64,000 nt of DNA from JACDAN01 sp963842235 (GTDB taxonomy: Bacteria > Actinomycetota > Thermoleophilia > Gaiellales > Gaiellaceae): the NCBI GenBank assembly GCA_963842235.1, contig CAWJFT010000002.1, forward strand, positions 62,001 through 126,000, read 5' to 3'. Positions within the stretch are counted from its first letter, which is position 1. Each line of letters begins with the position of its first letter. Shown one piece after another: positions 42,386 through 50,711 of the stretch. A model generated the notes under the pieces. The model searched no databases. It was not told the DNA's origin and saw only the letters and a list, made by a program, of their open reading frames with translations. Position numbers and translations under genes: made by a program.

Positions 42386-42995
42386 GCCGAAGCGAGTCCA
42401 GCCGCTCGCGAATCGCGCGCCGCGCCTCGTCGAAGACGACGGGGTCACGGAACAGCTGGTACTGCGCATTCGCGGCCTGAGCGAAGGCGTCGAGCTGGAA
42501 GGCGACCTCCTTCGCGGGCACGCCGGGATCGAGCTCGCGGGCGGCCTGCGCCTGCTCGACGGCGTGCTCCAGGTACGAGAGCCAGGAGCGGATCATCTTC
42601 CGGATCTCGTCGCGAACGGGGCCCGGCCTGTGGTTGAACTCCGCCGAGGTGGACGCGAAGAAGCAGCCACCGGGAAAGATCTGCCCCTCCGAATAGTCGA
42701 CCATGTGGTCGCAGAGCGCCCACACCCGCGCGAGCCCCCTCGGCGCCTCGCGCGCCGGGGCGATCACCTCGTCGACGAACAGGGACGCGGCGTGGTCGAC
42801 GGTGGCCACCTGGAGCTCCTCCTTGGAGCCGAAGTGGGCAAAGAGGCCGCTCTTGCTCATCCCGGTGGCCTCGGCGAGCCGGCCGATCGAGAGCGGCTCG
42901 AGCCCTTCCTGCGTTGCGAGGGCGGCGGCCGTCGAAAGGATGGCCTGACGCGTCCGTTCGCCTTTTCGGACGGTCGTTTCGGTAGAACTGCGCAT
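42369..42995 (-). CDS. TetR/AcrR-family regulator
   Basis: 208 aa. TRQAILSTAAALATQEGLEPLSIGRLAEATGMSKSGLFAHFGSKEELQVATV is the complete TetR DNA-binding domain. The C-terminal domain contains GGCFFASTSAEFNHRPGPVRDEI, typical of a common actinobacterial TetR subgroup. It is divergent from the VOC gene, whose promoter holds an 18-bp palindrome (43029-43046), its probable operator. TAGGAT 9 nt before its ATG suggests a leaderless message. Confidence 0.9.
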   Translation of the reverse strand: MRSSTETTVRKGERTRQAILSTAAALATQEGLEPLSIGRLAEATGMSKSGLFAHFGSKEELQVATVDHAASLFVDEVIAPAREAPRGLARVWALCDHMVDYSEGQIFPGGCFFASTSAEFNHRPGPVRDEIRKMIRSWLSYLEHAVEQAQAARELDPGVPAKEVAFQLDAFAQAANAQYQLFRDPVVFDEARRAIRERLDSLRLRPAA

Positions 42996-43020
42996 GCAAA
43001 CAGGATCCTAGCGCATCTGC

Positions 43021-43049
43021 TTGACAAAATAGTACGATCGTTCTATTCT
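43021..43049 (+). promoter_or_regulatory. Promoter of the VOC gene with an embedded palindromic operator
   Basis: TTGACA (43021-43026), a 17-nt spacer and TATTCT (43044-43049) form a near-consensus promoter; ATG follows after 7 nt, so the message is leaderless. ATAGTACGATCGTTCTAT (43029-43046) is an inverted repeat (arms ATAG-N-ACGA) that fills the spacer and enters the -10, the classical place for a TetR operator. Confidence 0.75.
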
Positions 43050-43056
43050 CGCCTCC

Positions 43057-43434
43057 ATGGAGCACGACCACATCACAGTCTTCGTCCGGGATTACGACGC
43101 CGGCAAGCGGTTTTACGAAGAGGTTCTCGCCCCGCTGGGACTCGTCAAGCTCCTCGACTGGCCGGACAACCGCCGCGTGTACTTCGGCAAGCCGGGCGAG
43201 CCGAGCTCGCTGTGGATCGTCGAATCCGAGTTCGGCGGCCGGCTCGAGGTGACGCTGTACGCGGAGAACGAGGGCGCGGTGCATTCGTTCCACAACACGG
43301 CAATCGCCGCAGGCGCTCGCTCCGTCGTAGAGCCCGGCAGTGGGCGCACGCGAGTCCTCGACTTCGACGGCAACTTGCTCGAGGTCGTCTTCCGGGCCGA
43401 GGAAGCCGCGGCGCAGCGCCCCGCCGCCGCGTAG
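43057..43434 (+). CDS. VOC-family (glyoxalase/dioxygenase fold) protein
   Basis: 125 aa. HDHITVFVRDYDAGKRFYEEVLAPLGL is the first beta-alpha-beta-beta-beta module with the metal-ligand His, and GARSVVEPGSGRTRVLDFDGNLLEVVFR the second with the Glu ligand. VOC proteins are glyoxalases, fosfomycin-type resistance enzymes or dioxygenases; the substrate is open. Controlled probably by the divergent TetR regulator. Its TAG stop is the first base triplet of the large palindromic element. Confidence 0.85.
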   Translation: MEHDHITVFVRDYDAGKRFYEEVLAPLGLVKLLDWPDNRRVYFGKPGEPSSLWIVESEFGGRLEVTLYAENEGAVHSFHNTAIAAGARSVVEPGSGRTRVLDFDGNLLEVVFRAEEAAAQRPAAA

Positions 43435-43596
43435 AGGCTCCGACATGATGATGCTTCGTCGCCAGGCTGCGATGGGCGGTGCGAGCCAAGGACGCAGGGA
43501 GCACCCATATGCAGACATATGGGTGCGACTGAGGACACCGGCTCGCGCCGTCCAGCGCGGCCTGGTGACACAAGTCTCATCGTGTTGGAGCCTCTA
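43432..43596. repeat. 165-bp giant imperfect palindrome, MITE-like, TA at both ends
   Basis: Left arm 43432-43511 and right arm 43516-43596 are inverted copies with roughly 70% pairing. The outer 10 bp TAGAGGCTCC/GGAGCCTCTA are perfect, the next 8 differ at two places, and the inner 11 bp (43501-43511 with 43516-43526) are perfect around a CAGA loop. Many mismatches are transitions that still pair as G-U in RNA. No open reading frame is inside. TA ends plus terminal inverted repeats fit a miniature element of IS630/mariner type; a long hairpin RNA is the alternative. Confidence 0.65.
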
Positions 43597-43606
43597 ATCT
43601 CCCGCC

Positions 43607-43993
43607 GTGGAGAACCTGGCGGAGATCGCTCCGCTGGCGGGCACCCTGGGCATCGAGGTCTCGCACGCCGCGGCCGAAGAAGTCCGCGGCGGCATGGACT
43701 GGGCCCCGGAGAAGTGCACCGCCGGTGGCGTCCTTCACGGCGGTGCGCTGATGGCCTTCGCAGACACCCTCGGCGGTGTCTGCGCGTTCCTGAACTTGCC
43801 CGACGGAGCGACCACGACCGCGACGGTGGAGTCGAAGACGAACTTCTTTCGCGCCGTCCGGGAAGGCCGGGTGGAAGGCGTCACGCGCCCCCTCCACGTC
43901 GGCCGGAGCTTCATCGTCGTTCAGACCGACGTGTTGGACGACCAGGAGCGCCGCGTCGCGCAGGTCACCCAGACCCAGGCGATCCTGACCTGA
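43607..43993 (+). CDS. PaaI-type hotdog thioesterase
   Basis: 128 aa. CTAGGVLHGGALMAFADTLGGVCAFLNLP is the hotdog signature with the HGG loop and the acidic catalytic residue of the AD helix. It hydrolyses acyl-CoA, substrate unknown. GTG start with TAATCT (43595-43600) 6 nt before it; that -10 overlaps the end of the palindromic element, so the element may supply or shape the promoter. A strong terminator follows. Confidence 0.87.
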   Translation: MENLAEIAPLAGTLGIEVSHAAAEEVRGGMDWAPEKCTAGGVLHGGALMAFADTLGGVCAFLNLPDGATTTATVESKTNFFRAVREGRVEGVTRPLHVGRSFIVVQTDVLDDQERRVAQVTQTQAILT

Positions 43994-43998
43994 GGCTC

Positions 43999-44027
43999 GA
44001 GGCCCGCCGGGATGCCCGGCGGGCCTC
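43999..44027. terminator. Strong bidirectional hairpin between convergent genes
   Basis: GAGGCCCGCCGGG and CCCGGCGGGCCTC form a perfect 13-bp G+C stem around ATG. It lies between the thioesterase stop and the stop of the FN3 gene on the other strand, so it can end both transcripts. Confidence 0.75.
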
Positions 44028-44038
44028 AGCTCGTCGCC

Positions 44039-44959
44039 TCAGAAACAGATGTTCAGCAGGATCGGGTAGGAGTTGCTCGGCGCCGAGACGTTGCCGGCGC
44101 TGTCGACGGCCTTGAGCTCGAACGTGTTCACGCCGTCGACCACTCCGTAGGTGATCGTCCTTCCGGTGCCGATCGGGGTGAACCCCAGTGGGTCAGGCGC
44201 ACCGTTGATGAAGATCCGGTAGCGGATCGCGGACTGGGGATCCTGGTTGTCCGTGGACTGGGTCCAGTTCAGCTCGACCTCGCCGCACCCGTCCTGGTCC
44301 GAGACGCGTAGGTTGGTCGGCGCGGTCGGCGGCGTCGTGTCGGTGCTCGCCTCCGTCGTCGCGGAGGCCGCGTTGCTGACCGGCGAGAAGTTGTAGCCGA
44401 AGTCGCGCGCCTTGACGCTGAACGTGTACTCCGTGAGCGGCGCGAGGCCGACGAGCTTCGCCGATGTAGGCCCCGTCCAGATGAGATTGCCCTCGTGCGG
44501 GCTGACGGACACCTGGTACTCGGCGATGCCGGTGTCGTCCGTCGACGCATCCCACGCGATCGAGATCTGGGAAGCGGTGACGGAATCGATCCTCAGGTTT
44601 CCGGGCGCCGACGGCGGCGATAAGTCGGGGTTGGTTTTCACGATCACCAGGTCGCTGGCGGACGTGCCGGACTTCACCCAGAAGGCGTACTCGACGTTCG
44701 GAAGCAGCCCGGTCCAGGTGTACGAAGTCTGCGTCCTCGGCAGGGTGACCTTCACCCAATTGCCGTCCTTCCAGAAATGGAGGACGTAGTTTTGGCTGCC
44801 GAAACTGTCCCAGGCCAGGGACGCGGTCGTCTGCGTCTTGGCGGTGACGCGTAGATTGGCCTTGCTGCGTGCCGCGGTCGCAGCCGAAACTGCAATCACG
44901 GCACAAGCGGCGAGAACGAGCAGGCTTGCGGCGGCCCGCCCGGCAAGACGAACTGACAT
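44039..44959 (-). CDS. Secreted protein of three fibronectin type III domains
   Basis: 306 aa. A signal peptide (RAAASLLVLAACAVIAVSAATAA) is followed by three FN3 repeats at about residues 34-110, 115-205 and 212-304, with the usual LAWDSF, ISIAWDASTDDTGIAEYQV, LNWTQSTDN and TWTGLLPNVEYAFWV strand patterns. It ends in Cys-Phe. There is no catalytic domain and no sorting or cell-wall-binding motif, so it is a secreted binding or structural protein. A GGGGGAGG ribosome binding site precedes the ATG by 6 nt. Its job is unknown. Confidence 0.85.
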   Translation of the reverse strand: MSVRLAGRAAASLLVLAACAVIAVSAATAARSKANLRVTAKTQTTASLAWDSFGSQNYVLHFWKDGNWVKVTLPRTQTSYTWTGLLPNVEYAFWVKSGTSASDLVIVKTNPDLSPPSAPGNLRIDSVTASQISIAWDASTDDTGIAEYQVSVSPHEGNLIWTGPTSAKLVGLAPLTEYTFSVKARDFGYNFSPVSNAASATTEASTDTTPPTAPTNLRVSDQDGCGEVELNWTQSTDNQDPQSAIRYRIFINGAPDPLGFTPIGTGRTITYGVVDGVNTFELKAVDSAGNVSAPSNSYPILLNICF

Positions 44960-45038
44960 GGCATACCTCCCCCTCTTGAGCGGTTAAGCGGGTCTTGCCG
45001 AGTGGGCATACGGGTTAGGCGAAGGAGCGGATTGCCGG

Positions 45039-45989
45039 TCAGTCGGAGACGGTCGCGCGAAGGAACTCGTACTGGGCCTCGTTCGCGGCCCGGGCAACCG
45101 CGAGCGGAAACGCCGTGAACCCGTGGACCGACTCTGGCCAGACCCGAAGCTCCGCGTCATTGCCCGCCGCCTGCCAGCGGGCGGCCATGAACAGCGAGTC
45201 GTCGAGCAGCGGATCGAGGTCGCCGACGGTGAAGAGCGAGGGCGGGAGGTCGTGCAGGTCGGCGTAGAGCGGGGAGAGGTCGGGGTCGCGCAGCTCCTCG
45301 AGATTCCGATCGCCGGTGAATGACCGTCCGAACCAGTGCATGTCCGGAGTCGAGAGCATCGGGTGACGGTCGTTCCAGTTCAGGCGACTCGGCGTCCCCG
45401 AGAGGTCGTAGACGCCGTAGACGAGGTTGGCGGCCCGGAACGCACCAGAGACTCCGTGGCGATCGCGCAGTCGCAGCAGCGTGGTCACGGCAAGGTGCGC
45501 TCCCGCCGATTCACCGCCGATCGCGATGCGATCAGGCACGTCCAGCTCGGTCAGCCCACCGTTGAGCAACCACAGCGCCGCGTCCTCGCAGTCGTCGGGC
45601 CCCGCCGGGTACGGATGCTCGGGCGCCAGACGGTAATCGACGCTGATCGCGCACAGGTCAGTCGCCTCGACGAGCGACCAGAGCCGGTCGTCCTGCTCGT
45701 CGCAGCACCCCAGCACCCAGCCGCCGCCATGGATGTGCAGGTAAACGCCTGTTGCCTTCTCCGGCGCGAGGACGCGCACGCGGATCTCGCCGGAACGCGT
45801 CCGGACGCTGAGGTCGCTGGCCTGCGGCAGGAACACGGGCTCCGGCCAGATGCTCCGTCCCTCGCGGCGCGCACGCCGAGAGCGCTCGGGCGGGACAGTG
45901 TGCACCTGGGGCTCCTCGGCTAGCACGCCCGCGAGTGCTTCGTTGAAAGCCCGCGCCTCGGCGAGCGTCGCTTCATCGAGGACGGTCAT
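45039..45989 (-). CDS. Alpha/beta hydrolase, HSL-like esterase
   Basis: 316 aa. VYLHIHGGGWVLG is the HGGG oxyanion motif of hormone-sensitive-lipase-type esterases, ISVDYRLAPEHPYPAG the next conserved block, IAIGGESAGAHLA the nucleophile elbow with the catalytic Ser, and ESVHGFTAFP the catalytic His. It hydrolyses carboxylic esters. ATG 45989 overlaps the thiolase stop, so it is the last gene of the ACAD-thiolase-esterase operon. Confidence 0.9.
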   Translation of the reverse strand: MTVLDEATLAEARAFNEALAGVLAEEPQVHTVPPERSRRARREGRSIWPEPVFLPQASDLSVRTRSGEIRVRVLAPEKATGVYLHIHGGGWVLGCCDEQDDRLWSLVEATDLCAISVDYRLAPEHPYPAGPDDCEDAALWLLNGGLTELDVPDRIAIGGESAGAHLAVTTLLRLRDRHGVSGAFRAANLVYGVYDLSGTPSRLNWNDRHPMLSTPDMHWFGRSFTGDRNLEELRDPDLSPLYADLHDLPPSLFTVGDLDPLLDDSLFMAARWQAAGNDAELRVWPESVHGFTAFPLAVARAANEAQYEFLRATVSD

Positions 45990-47137
45990 CACCGCAGGCG
46001 CTCGACGAGCATCGCCATCCCCTGGCCGCCGCCGACGCACATCGTCTCCAGTCCGATCGTCCCGTCCATCGTCTCGAGGTCGTTCAGGAGCGTGCACATG
46101 ATCCGCGCGCCGGTCATGCCGTACGGGTGTCCGAGCGCGATCGCTCCGCCGTGCGGGTTGAGCTGCTCGCCGAATGGATCGATGCCGAGCTCCTGGGAGA
46201 CCGGGAGGACCTGGGCGGCGAACGCCTCGTTGAGCTCGACGACGTCGATGTCCTCGATCGTCATGCCGGCCCGGTCGAGGACGTTGCGGACGGCGCCGAT
46301 CGGCCCGACGCCCATGATCTCCGGCTCGACGCCTGAGACGGCCGAGGCGATGATCTTCGCCCGCCCCTCGAGGCCCAGCTCACGCGCGCGCGTGTCGCTC
46401 ATGACGACGACCGCTGCGGCCCCGTCGTTCAGCGGACAGGAGTTTCCCGCCGTGACCTTGCCGCCCGGCTTGAACGCCGGCTCGAGCTCGGCCAGTTTCT
46501 CGAGCGTCGAGCTCGGCCGCGGCCCGTCGTCCTGCGCCACGCTGTCCCAGGGCGTGATCTCACGCTCGAAGAACCCGGACTCCTGCGCGGCAACGGCTCG
46601 TTCCTGCGAGCGCTGCGCGTAGCGATCCATGTCCTCCCGCGAGACGTTCCACCGCTCGGCGACGTTCTCCGCCGTGAGCCCCATCGGGATGTAGACGTTC
46701 GCGATCGGCGCGTCGTCGCCGAACAGCTTTGGATGGAGCTCCTCCGCGTCCTTCGGGTAACCGTCGACCTGGGTGATGGACTCGACGCCGCCGGCGACGA
46801 AGACGTCGCCCTCGCCCGCCTTGATCGCGTGGAAGGCCATGCGGATCGTCTGCAGCGACGACGCGCAGAATCGGTTGACCGTCGTTCCCGGCACGCTCGC
46901 CGGAAGGCCCGCAAGGAGCGCGACGCGCCGCGCGAGGTTCATGCCCTGCTTCTGCTCCGGGAACCCGCACCCGATCATCACGTCCACAATCTCGGCGCGA
47001 TCGAGCTCCGGAACCTGCTTCAGCGCCGCGTCGACGGCGAAGGCGGCGAGGTCGTCGGGCCGCACGTCGACGAGCGAGCCTTTTCGGGCTCGTCCGATCG
47101 GTGTTCTAGCGGCAGCGACGATGACTGCGTCAGACAA
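45989..47137 (-). CDS. Acetyl-CoA acyltransferase (thiolase)
   Basis: 382 aa. The nucleophilic Cys91 is in VNRFCASSLQT, the catalytic His in LNPHGGAIALGHPYGMTG, and the second Cys in ETMCVGGGQGMA. All thiolase signatures are complete. It cleaves 3-oxoacyl-CoA in beta-oxidation or condenses acetyl-CoA. It overlaps the upstream acyl-CoA dehydrogenase by 8 nt. Confidence 0.94.
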   Translation of the reverse strand: MSDAVIVAAARTPIGRARKGSLVDVRPDDLAAFAVDAALKQVPELDRAEIVDVMIGCGFPEQKQGMNLARRVALLAGLPASVPGTTVNRFCASSLQTIRMAFHAIKAGEGDVFVAGGVESITQVDGYPKDAEELHPKLFGDDAPIANVYIPMGLTAENVAERWNVSREDMDRYAQRSQERAVAAQESGFFEREITPWDSVAQDDGPRPSSTLEKLAELEPAFKPGGKVTAGNSCPLNDGAAAVVVMSDTRARELGLEGRAKIIASAVSGVEPEIMGVGPIGAVRNVLDRAGMTIEDIDVVELNEAFAAQVLPVSQELGIDPFGEQLNPHGGAIALGHPYGMTGARIMCTLLNDLETMDGTIGLETMCVGGGQGMAMLVERLR

Positions 47138-48254
47138 AGGCGTTCTCCCCCGTGAGCGCGCGGCCGATGATCAGCTTCTGGATCTGGCTCGTTCCCTCGT
47201 AGAGGGTAGTGACGCGCGCGTCTCTCAAGTACTTCCCGACCGGATACTCGTCGACGTAGCCGTAGCCGCCGTGCACCTGGACGGCTGCGTTCGCCGCCCG
47301 GACCGCCGCCTCGCTGGCGTAGTACTTGGCAATCGACGACTCGAGCGTGTGCCGAGCGCCGCTGTCGGCGGCCAGCGCGGCCTTCCAGGTGAGGAGCCGC
47401 GCCGCTTCCGTCTCGACCGCGATCTCCGCCAGCAGCTCCTGGACGAGTTGGAAGGACGCGATCGAGCGCCCGAACTGCTGCCGCTCAGCCGCATACGAAA
47501 GCGAAGCGTCGAGACACCCCTGCGCGATGCCGACGCAGCCCGCGGCCAGCGAGATGCGCCCGTTGTCGAGGGCCGAGAGCGCGACCTTCATCCCCTCCCC
47601 TTCTCCGGCGAGGACGTTCTCCGCCGGGATTCGCACGCCGTCGAGCGTGAGCTCGCCGGTGTCCTGAGCCCGAAGTCCGAGCTTGCCTTTGATCGGGTGG
47701 GCAGAGAACCCGGGCGAGTCGGTCGGGACGAGGAAGCAGGTGATCCCGCGAGGCCCTTCGCCGGTCCGCGCGAACACGAGCGCCAGGCCGGCCCAGGTCC
47801 CGAGCGTGATGAAGATCTTCGAGCCGGTGATCGTCCAGCCGTCGCCGTCACGCTCGGCCCGGGTAACGAGGCCTCCCGGATCGGAGCCGGCGCCCGGCTC
47901 GGTCAGCGCGTAGCAGCCGAGCGACTCACCGGAGGCGAGCCGCGGCAGCCACTCCTGCTTCTGCTCCTCCGTGCCCCACTTGCCGATCGTCTTCCCGACG
48001 AGGCCGACGTTGACGGAGACGATCCCGCGGACGGACGAGTCCGCGCGGCCGAGCTCCTCCATGACGAGGGAGTAGGAGACGGTGTCGAGCTCCCAGCCGG
48101 CGAGAAACCCGATCTCGGCCAGCTTCGGGACGATCCCCCGGTCCATCGCCTCGTCCCGATCCCAGCCGCGTGCGTGCGGCGCGATCTCGCGCTCGACGAA
48201 CTCGCGCGCCGAGCGGCGGATGAGCTCCTGTTCGGGCGTCAGCGTGAGATCCAT
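47130..48254 (-). CDS. Acyl-CoA dehydrogenase
   Basis: 374 aa, complete. CYALTEPGAGSDPGGLVTRA and GWTITGSKIFITLGTWAGLALVFART make the FAD-binding domain; VQVHGGYGYVDEYPVGKYLRDARVTTLYEGTSQIQKLIIGR is the C-terminal signature with the catalytic Glu in YEGTS. This is a classical short/medium or glutaryl-like acyl-CoA dehydrogenase. It is the first gene of the dehydrogenase-thiolase-esterase operon and follows a terminator hairpin. Confidence 0.94.
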   Translation of the reverse strand: MDLTLTPEQELIRRSAREFVEREIAPHARGWDRDEAMDRGIVPKLAEIGFLAGWELDTVSYSLVMEELGRADSSVRGIVSVNVGLVGKTIGKWGTEEQKQEWLPRLASGESLGCYALTEPGAGSDPGGLVTRAERDGDGWTITGSKIFITLGTWAGLALVFARTGEGPRGITCFLVPTDSPGFSAHPIKGKLGLRAQDTGELTLDGVRIPAENVLAGEGEGMKVALSALDNGRISLAAGCVGIAQGCLDASLSYAAERQQFGRSIASFQLVQELLAEIAVETEAARLLTWKAALAADSGARHTLESSIAKYYASEAAVRAANAAVQVHGGYGYVDEYPVGKYLRDARVTTLYEGTSQIQKLIIGRALTGENAFV

Positions 48255-48258
48255 AACG

Positions 48259-48286
48259 CAACGGGGCCGGCATGCCGGCCCCGTTG
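48259..48286. terminator. Perfect 28-bp palindrome after the liv binding-protein gene
   Basis: A perfect 28-bp inverted repeat with no unpaired centre (core GGGGCCGGCATGCCGGCCCC), 20 bp downstream of the binding-protein stop on the minus strand and 4 bp before the next dehydrogenase ATG. It probably terminates the liv operon; a 4-bp distance from the next start is unusually short. Confidence 0.7.
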
Positions 48287-48306
48287 ATTCTCCACTGTGG
48301 GCAGGT

Positions 48307-49563
48307 CTAGCGGCCCTTGTAGAGCGCGCTGATCTCCGACCAACTGCCGTTGTTGTAGCGGACGATCTTGCCCTGGTCGATCGGGAAGCGATCGGTCTTC
48401 GACGTCTTGATCTTGACGCCGGCGAGGGTGTACGGGTTCACCCAGTTCATCTTCGCCGTCGCCGCCATCAGCGACGCCCGGGTCGGATTCTTCCCCGCGG
48501 CGTACATCAGCCTCACGAAGTCGTACCCCTTCGCGACCCCGTAGTAGTAGAACGAGTTGCGGATGTTGACCCCGCCCGGCGGTGCGTACTTGGACATGAT
48601 CCGGCGGTACGACCTGATCGCCGGGTCCTTCGCGTACTTCGGGTTCGTGTTGTTCTTCAGGTACCCGGTACTGACCGCTCCGTTGACGTAGTCCTGACCG
48701 ACGCTAGCGACTGCCGCCGCCATCACTCCGTCGGTCGCGGCCACCGAGTTGATGATGATCTGGTCGGGCTTCCACCCGAGCCGCTTGGCCGTCGCCAGTG
48801 CCCGCACGGTCGGAGTCCCCGCCGTCGTCACCAGGATCCAGGTGTCGGCGCTTGTCGCCTTCTGCCGGGCGATCTGGGACGCGTAGCTCGTGTCCGTGAC
48901 CTCGTAGCTCAACTCGGAGACGATCAGGTTCGTCTTCGAGCCGAGGCCCTGCTTAATCCCGTTCAGATAGTCCTTCCCGTAGTCGTCGTTCTGGTAGAAG
49001 ATCGCGATCTTCTGCCGCGCTGCATTCGCCAGGATCCACCGGGCATACATGCGGCCCTCGGCGATGTAATCCGTCTGCCAGCCCGACGTCCAGGGGAACT
49101 GCTTGTACTGGGTGCCCCAGTAGCTCGCCCCGGTCGAGACCAGAACCTGCGGCACCTTCCGTTGGTTCAAGAACGGCCGAATCGCGAGGTTCGGCTCGGT
49201 GCCGAGGGTGCCTACAACGGCGAAGACCTTGTCCTCGAGGACGAGCTTGTTCGTCAGCTGGACAGTCTGCGCGGGGTTGTAGGCATCGTCGTAGGTCTTG
49301 AAGTCGATCTTCCGGCCATAGACGCCGCGCTTGCCATCCGGCCCCTTTCGCGCGTTGACGTACCGGAAGTACGTCTTCATCCCCTCCGGGATCGGGGAGT
49401 ACGACGAGACGGGGCCGCTGTACGGGAACGTCCCGCCGATCTTGATCGACTTGCTGGTGATCCCCGGCGTGGCCTGTGTCGCCTCGGTGCGCGCGAACGC
49501 GCCCGGAAGCGCCACGGTCAGCGCCGCCCCCAAAACCAGGGTCACCAAAAGCACTCTCTTCAT
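48307..49563 (-). CDS. livK: Branched-chain amino acid ABC transporter substrate-binding protein
   Basis: 418 aa. A signal peptide (KRVLLVTLVLGAALTVALPGAFA) is followed by the type I periplasmic-binding fold: SIKIGGTFPYSGPVSSY, DFKTYDDAYNPAQTVQLTNKLVLEDKVFAVVG and KIAIFYQNDDYGKDYLNGIKQGL. I chose ATG 49563 because AAAGGAG lies 7 nt upstream. No lipobox Cys is present. It is the last liv gene, preceded by a hairpin that may set its level above that of the permeases. Confidence 0.92.
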   Translation of the reverse strand: MKRVLLVTLVLGAALTVALPGAFARTEATQATPGITSKSIKIGGTFPYSGPVSSYSPIPEGMKTYFRYVNARKGPDGKRGVYGRKIDFKTYDDAYNPAQTVQLTNKLVLEDKVFAVVGTLGTEPNLAIRPFLNQRKVPQVLVSTGASYWGTQYKQFPWTSGWQTDYIAEGRMYARWILANAARQKIAIFYQNDDYGKDYLNGIKQGLGSKTNLIVSELSYEVTDTSYASQIARQKATSADTWILVTTAGTPTVRALATAKRLGWKPDQIIINSVAATDGVMAAAVASVGQDYVNGAVSTGYLKNNTNPKYAKDPAIRSYRRIMSKYAPPGGVNIRNSFYYYGVAKGYDFVRLMYAAGKNPTRASLMAATAKMNWVNPYTLAGVKIKTSKTDRFPIDQGKIVRYNNGSWSEISALYKGR

Positions 49564-49580
49564 ACGTTTCTCCTTTGACA

Positions 49581-49600
49581 ACCGGGGCGGAAGCCCCGGT
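49581..49600 (-). terminator. Hairpin between livM and livK (attenuator or processing site)
   Basis: ACCGGGGC and GCCCCGGT form a perfect 8-bp stem around a 4-nt loop in the livM-livK gap, ending next to the livK ribosome binding site. Stem-loops here in transporter operons often protect the binding-protein mRNA or cause partial termination. Confidence 0.5.
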
Positions 49601-49642
49601 AGACCGCAACCACGAACTGCGAATCGTAAGGCCTGTTGAGCG

Positions 49643-50711
49643 TTACGCCAACTCCGATGTATCGGATCTTCTGCGGAACCGGCCGGTGCGCACCGCTCCG
49701 GCCAGGGCTCGGAAGAGCCCGGCGACGCCGCCCGGGAGCAGCAGCATGATCACGATCAGGAAGACGCCGAAGACCACGGAGGGCGCCTGATCCGCGAAGT
49801 GGAACGAGAAGATCGGGGGCTCTTGTGAGTAGATCGGGAGAAACTCGAACAGGAGCGCGCCAAAGAGAGCGCCTGCAAGCGATCCGAGGCCGCCGATGAC
49901 GGCGCTCGCGAGGAGGAGGATCGAGAGGCTGACCGGGAACGTGTCGGGGTTGACATACGCAGTCTCGATCGCGAACAGCGCGCCGGCCGCGCCGGCGTAG
50001 GCGGACGAGACGCCAAACGCAAATGTCTTGTAAAGCGCCGGATTCACGCCCGACGACGTCGCAGCAACCTCGCCGTCCCGGATGGCGCGCCAGGCTCGCC
50101 CGATCCTGCCCCGAACAAGCAGCCAGGCGGCCAGGAAGAGGATCCCCGCAGTAACCCAGGCTTCGTAGTAGAGCCAGTGGCGAGTGGAGATGTCCCAGCC
50201 GAATGGGGTCTCGGGTAGGTTCAGGTTGAGCCCACCGCCTCCGCCTGTGACCTCGGAGAAGCGCTTCATCAGAATCGGGAAGGAGACAGCGAGGGCGAGC
50301 GTCGCGAGCGCCAGCGAGACGCCGCCGAGACGCAGCGCCGGGATGCCGATCAGGAACCCGATGACACCGGTGACGAGCGCCGCGATCGGGATCGTGAAGA
50401 CCGGGGGTCATACCGTTGCCGATCGGAATCCAGCTGGGCGGGTCGAGCATGTAGAGCTCGAGTCCTGGCCGCCCAAGCGACAGCAGTGCTGCGACGTAGG
50501 CCCCCACACCGACGAACGCGCCGTGGCCCAGTGAGATCTGACCGCTGTATCCGGTCAGGATGTTCAGGCCAAGCAGCGCGATGACGTAGATCGCGACGAG
50601 CGTGAACTCGAGCAGGCGGAACTCGCCCATGAACCGAGGCAGGAGAGCCACGACGACCGCGGCGACGACAAAGAGTGCCGGCCCGAGTGCTCTGTTGAGA
50701 TAGCGCCTCAT
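49643..50711 (-). CDS. livM: Branched-chain amino acid ABC transporter permease LivM (frameshifted)
   Basis: About 355 aa if repaired. The N-terminal part LLGLNILTGYSGQISLGHGAFVGVGAYVAALLS has the LivM GQISLGH motif. After WIPIGNGMTP the frame breaks because the run at 50403-50407 (GGGGG, coding CCCCC) has one base too many; VFTIPIAALVTGVIGF and KRFSEVTGGGGGLNLNLP continue in the next frame to RAVRTGRFRRRSDTSELA. The permease forms the channel with LivH. Start overlaps the livH stop by 4 nt. Confidence 0.85.
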
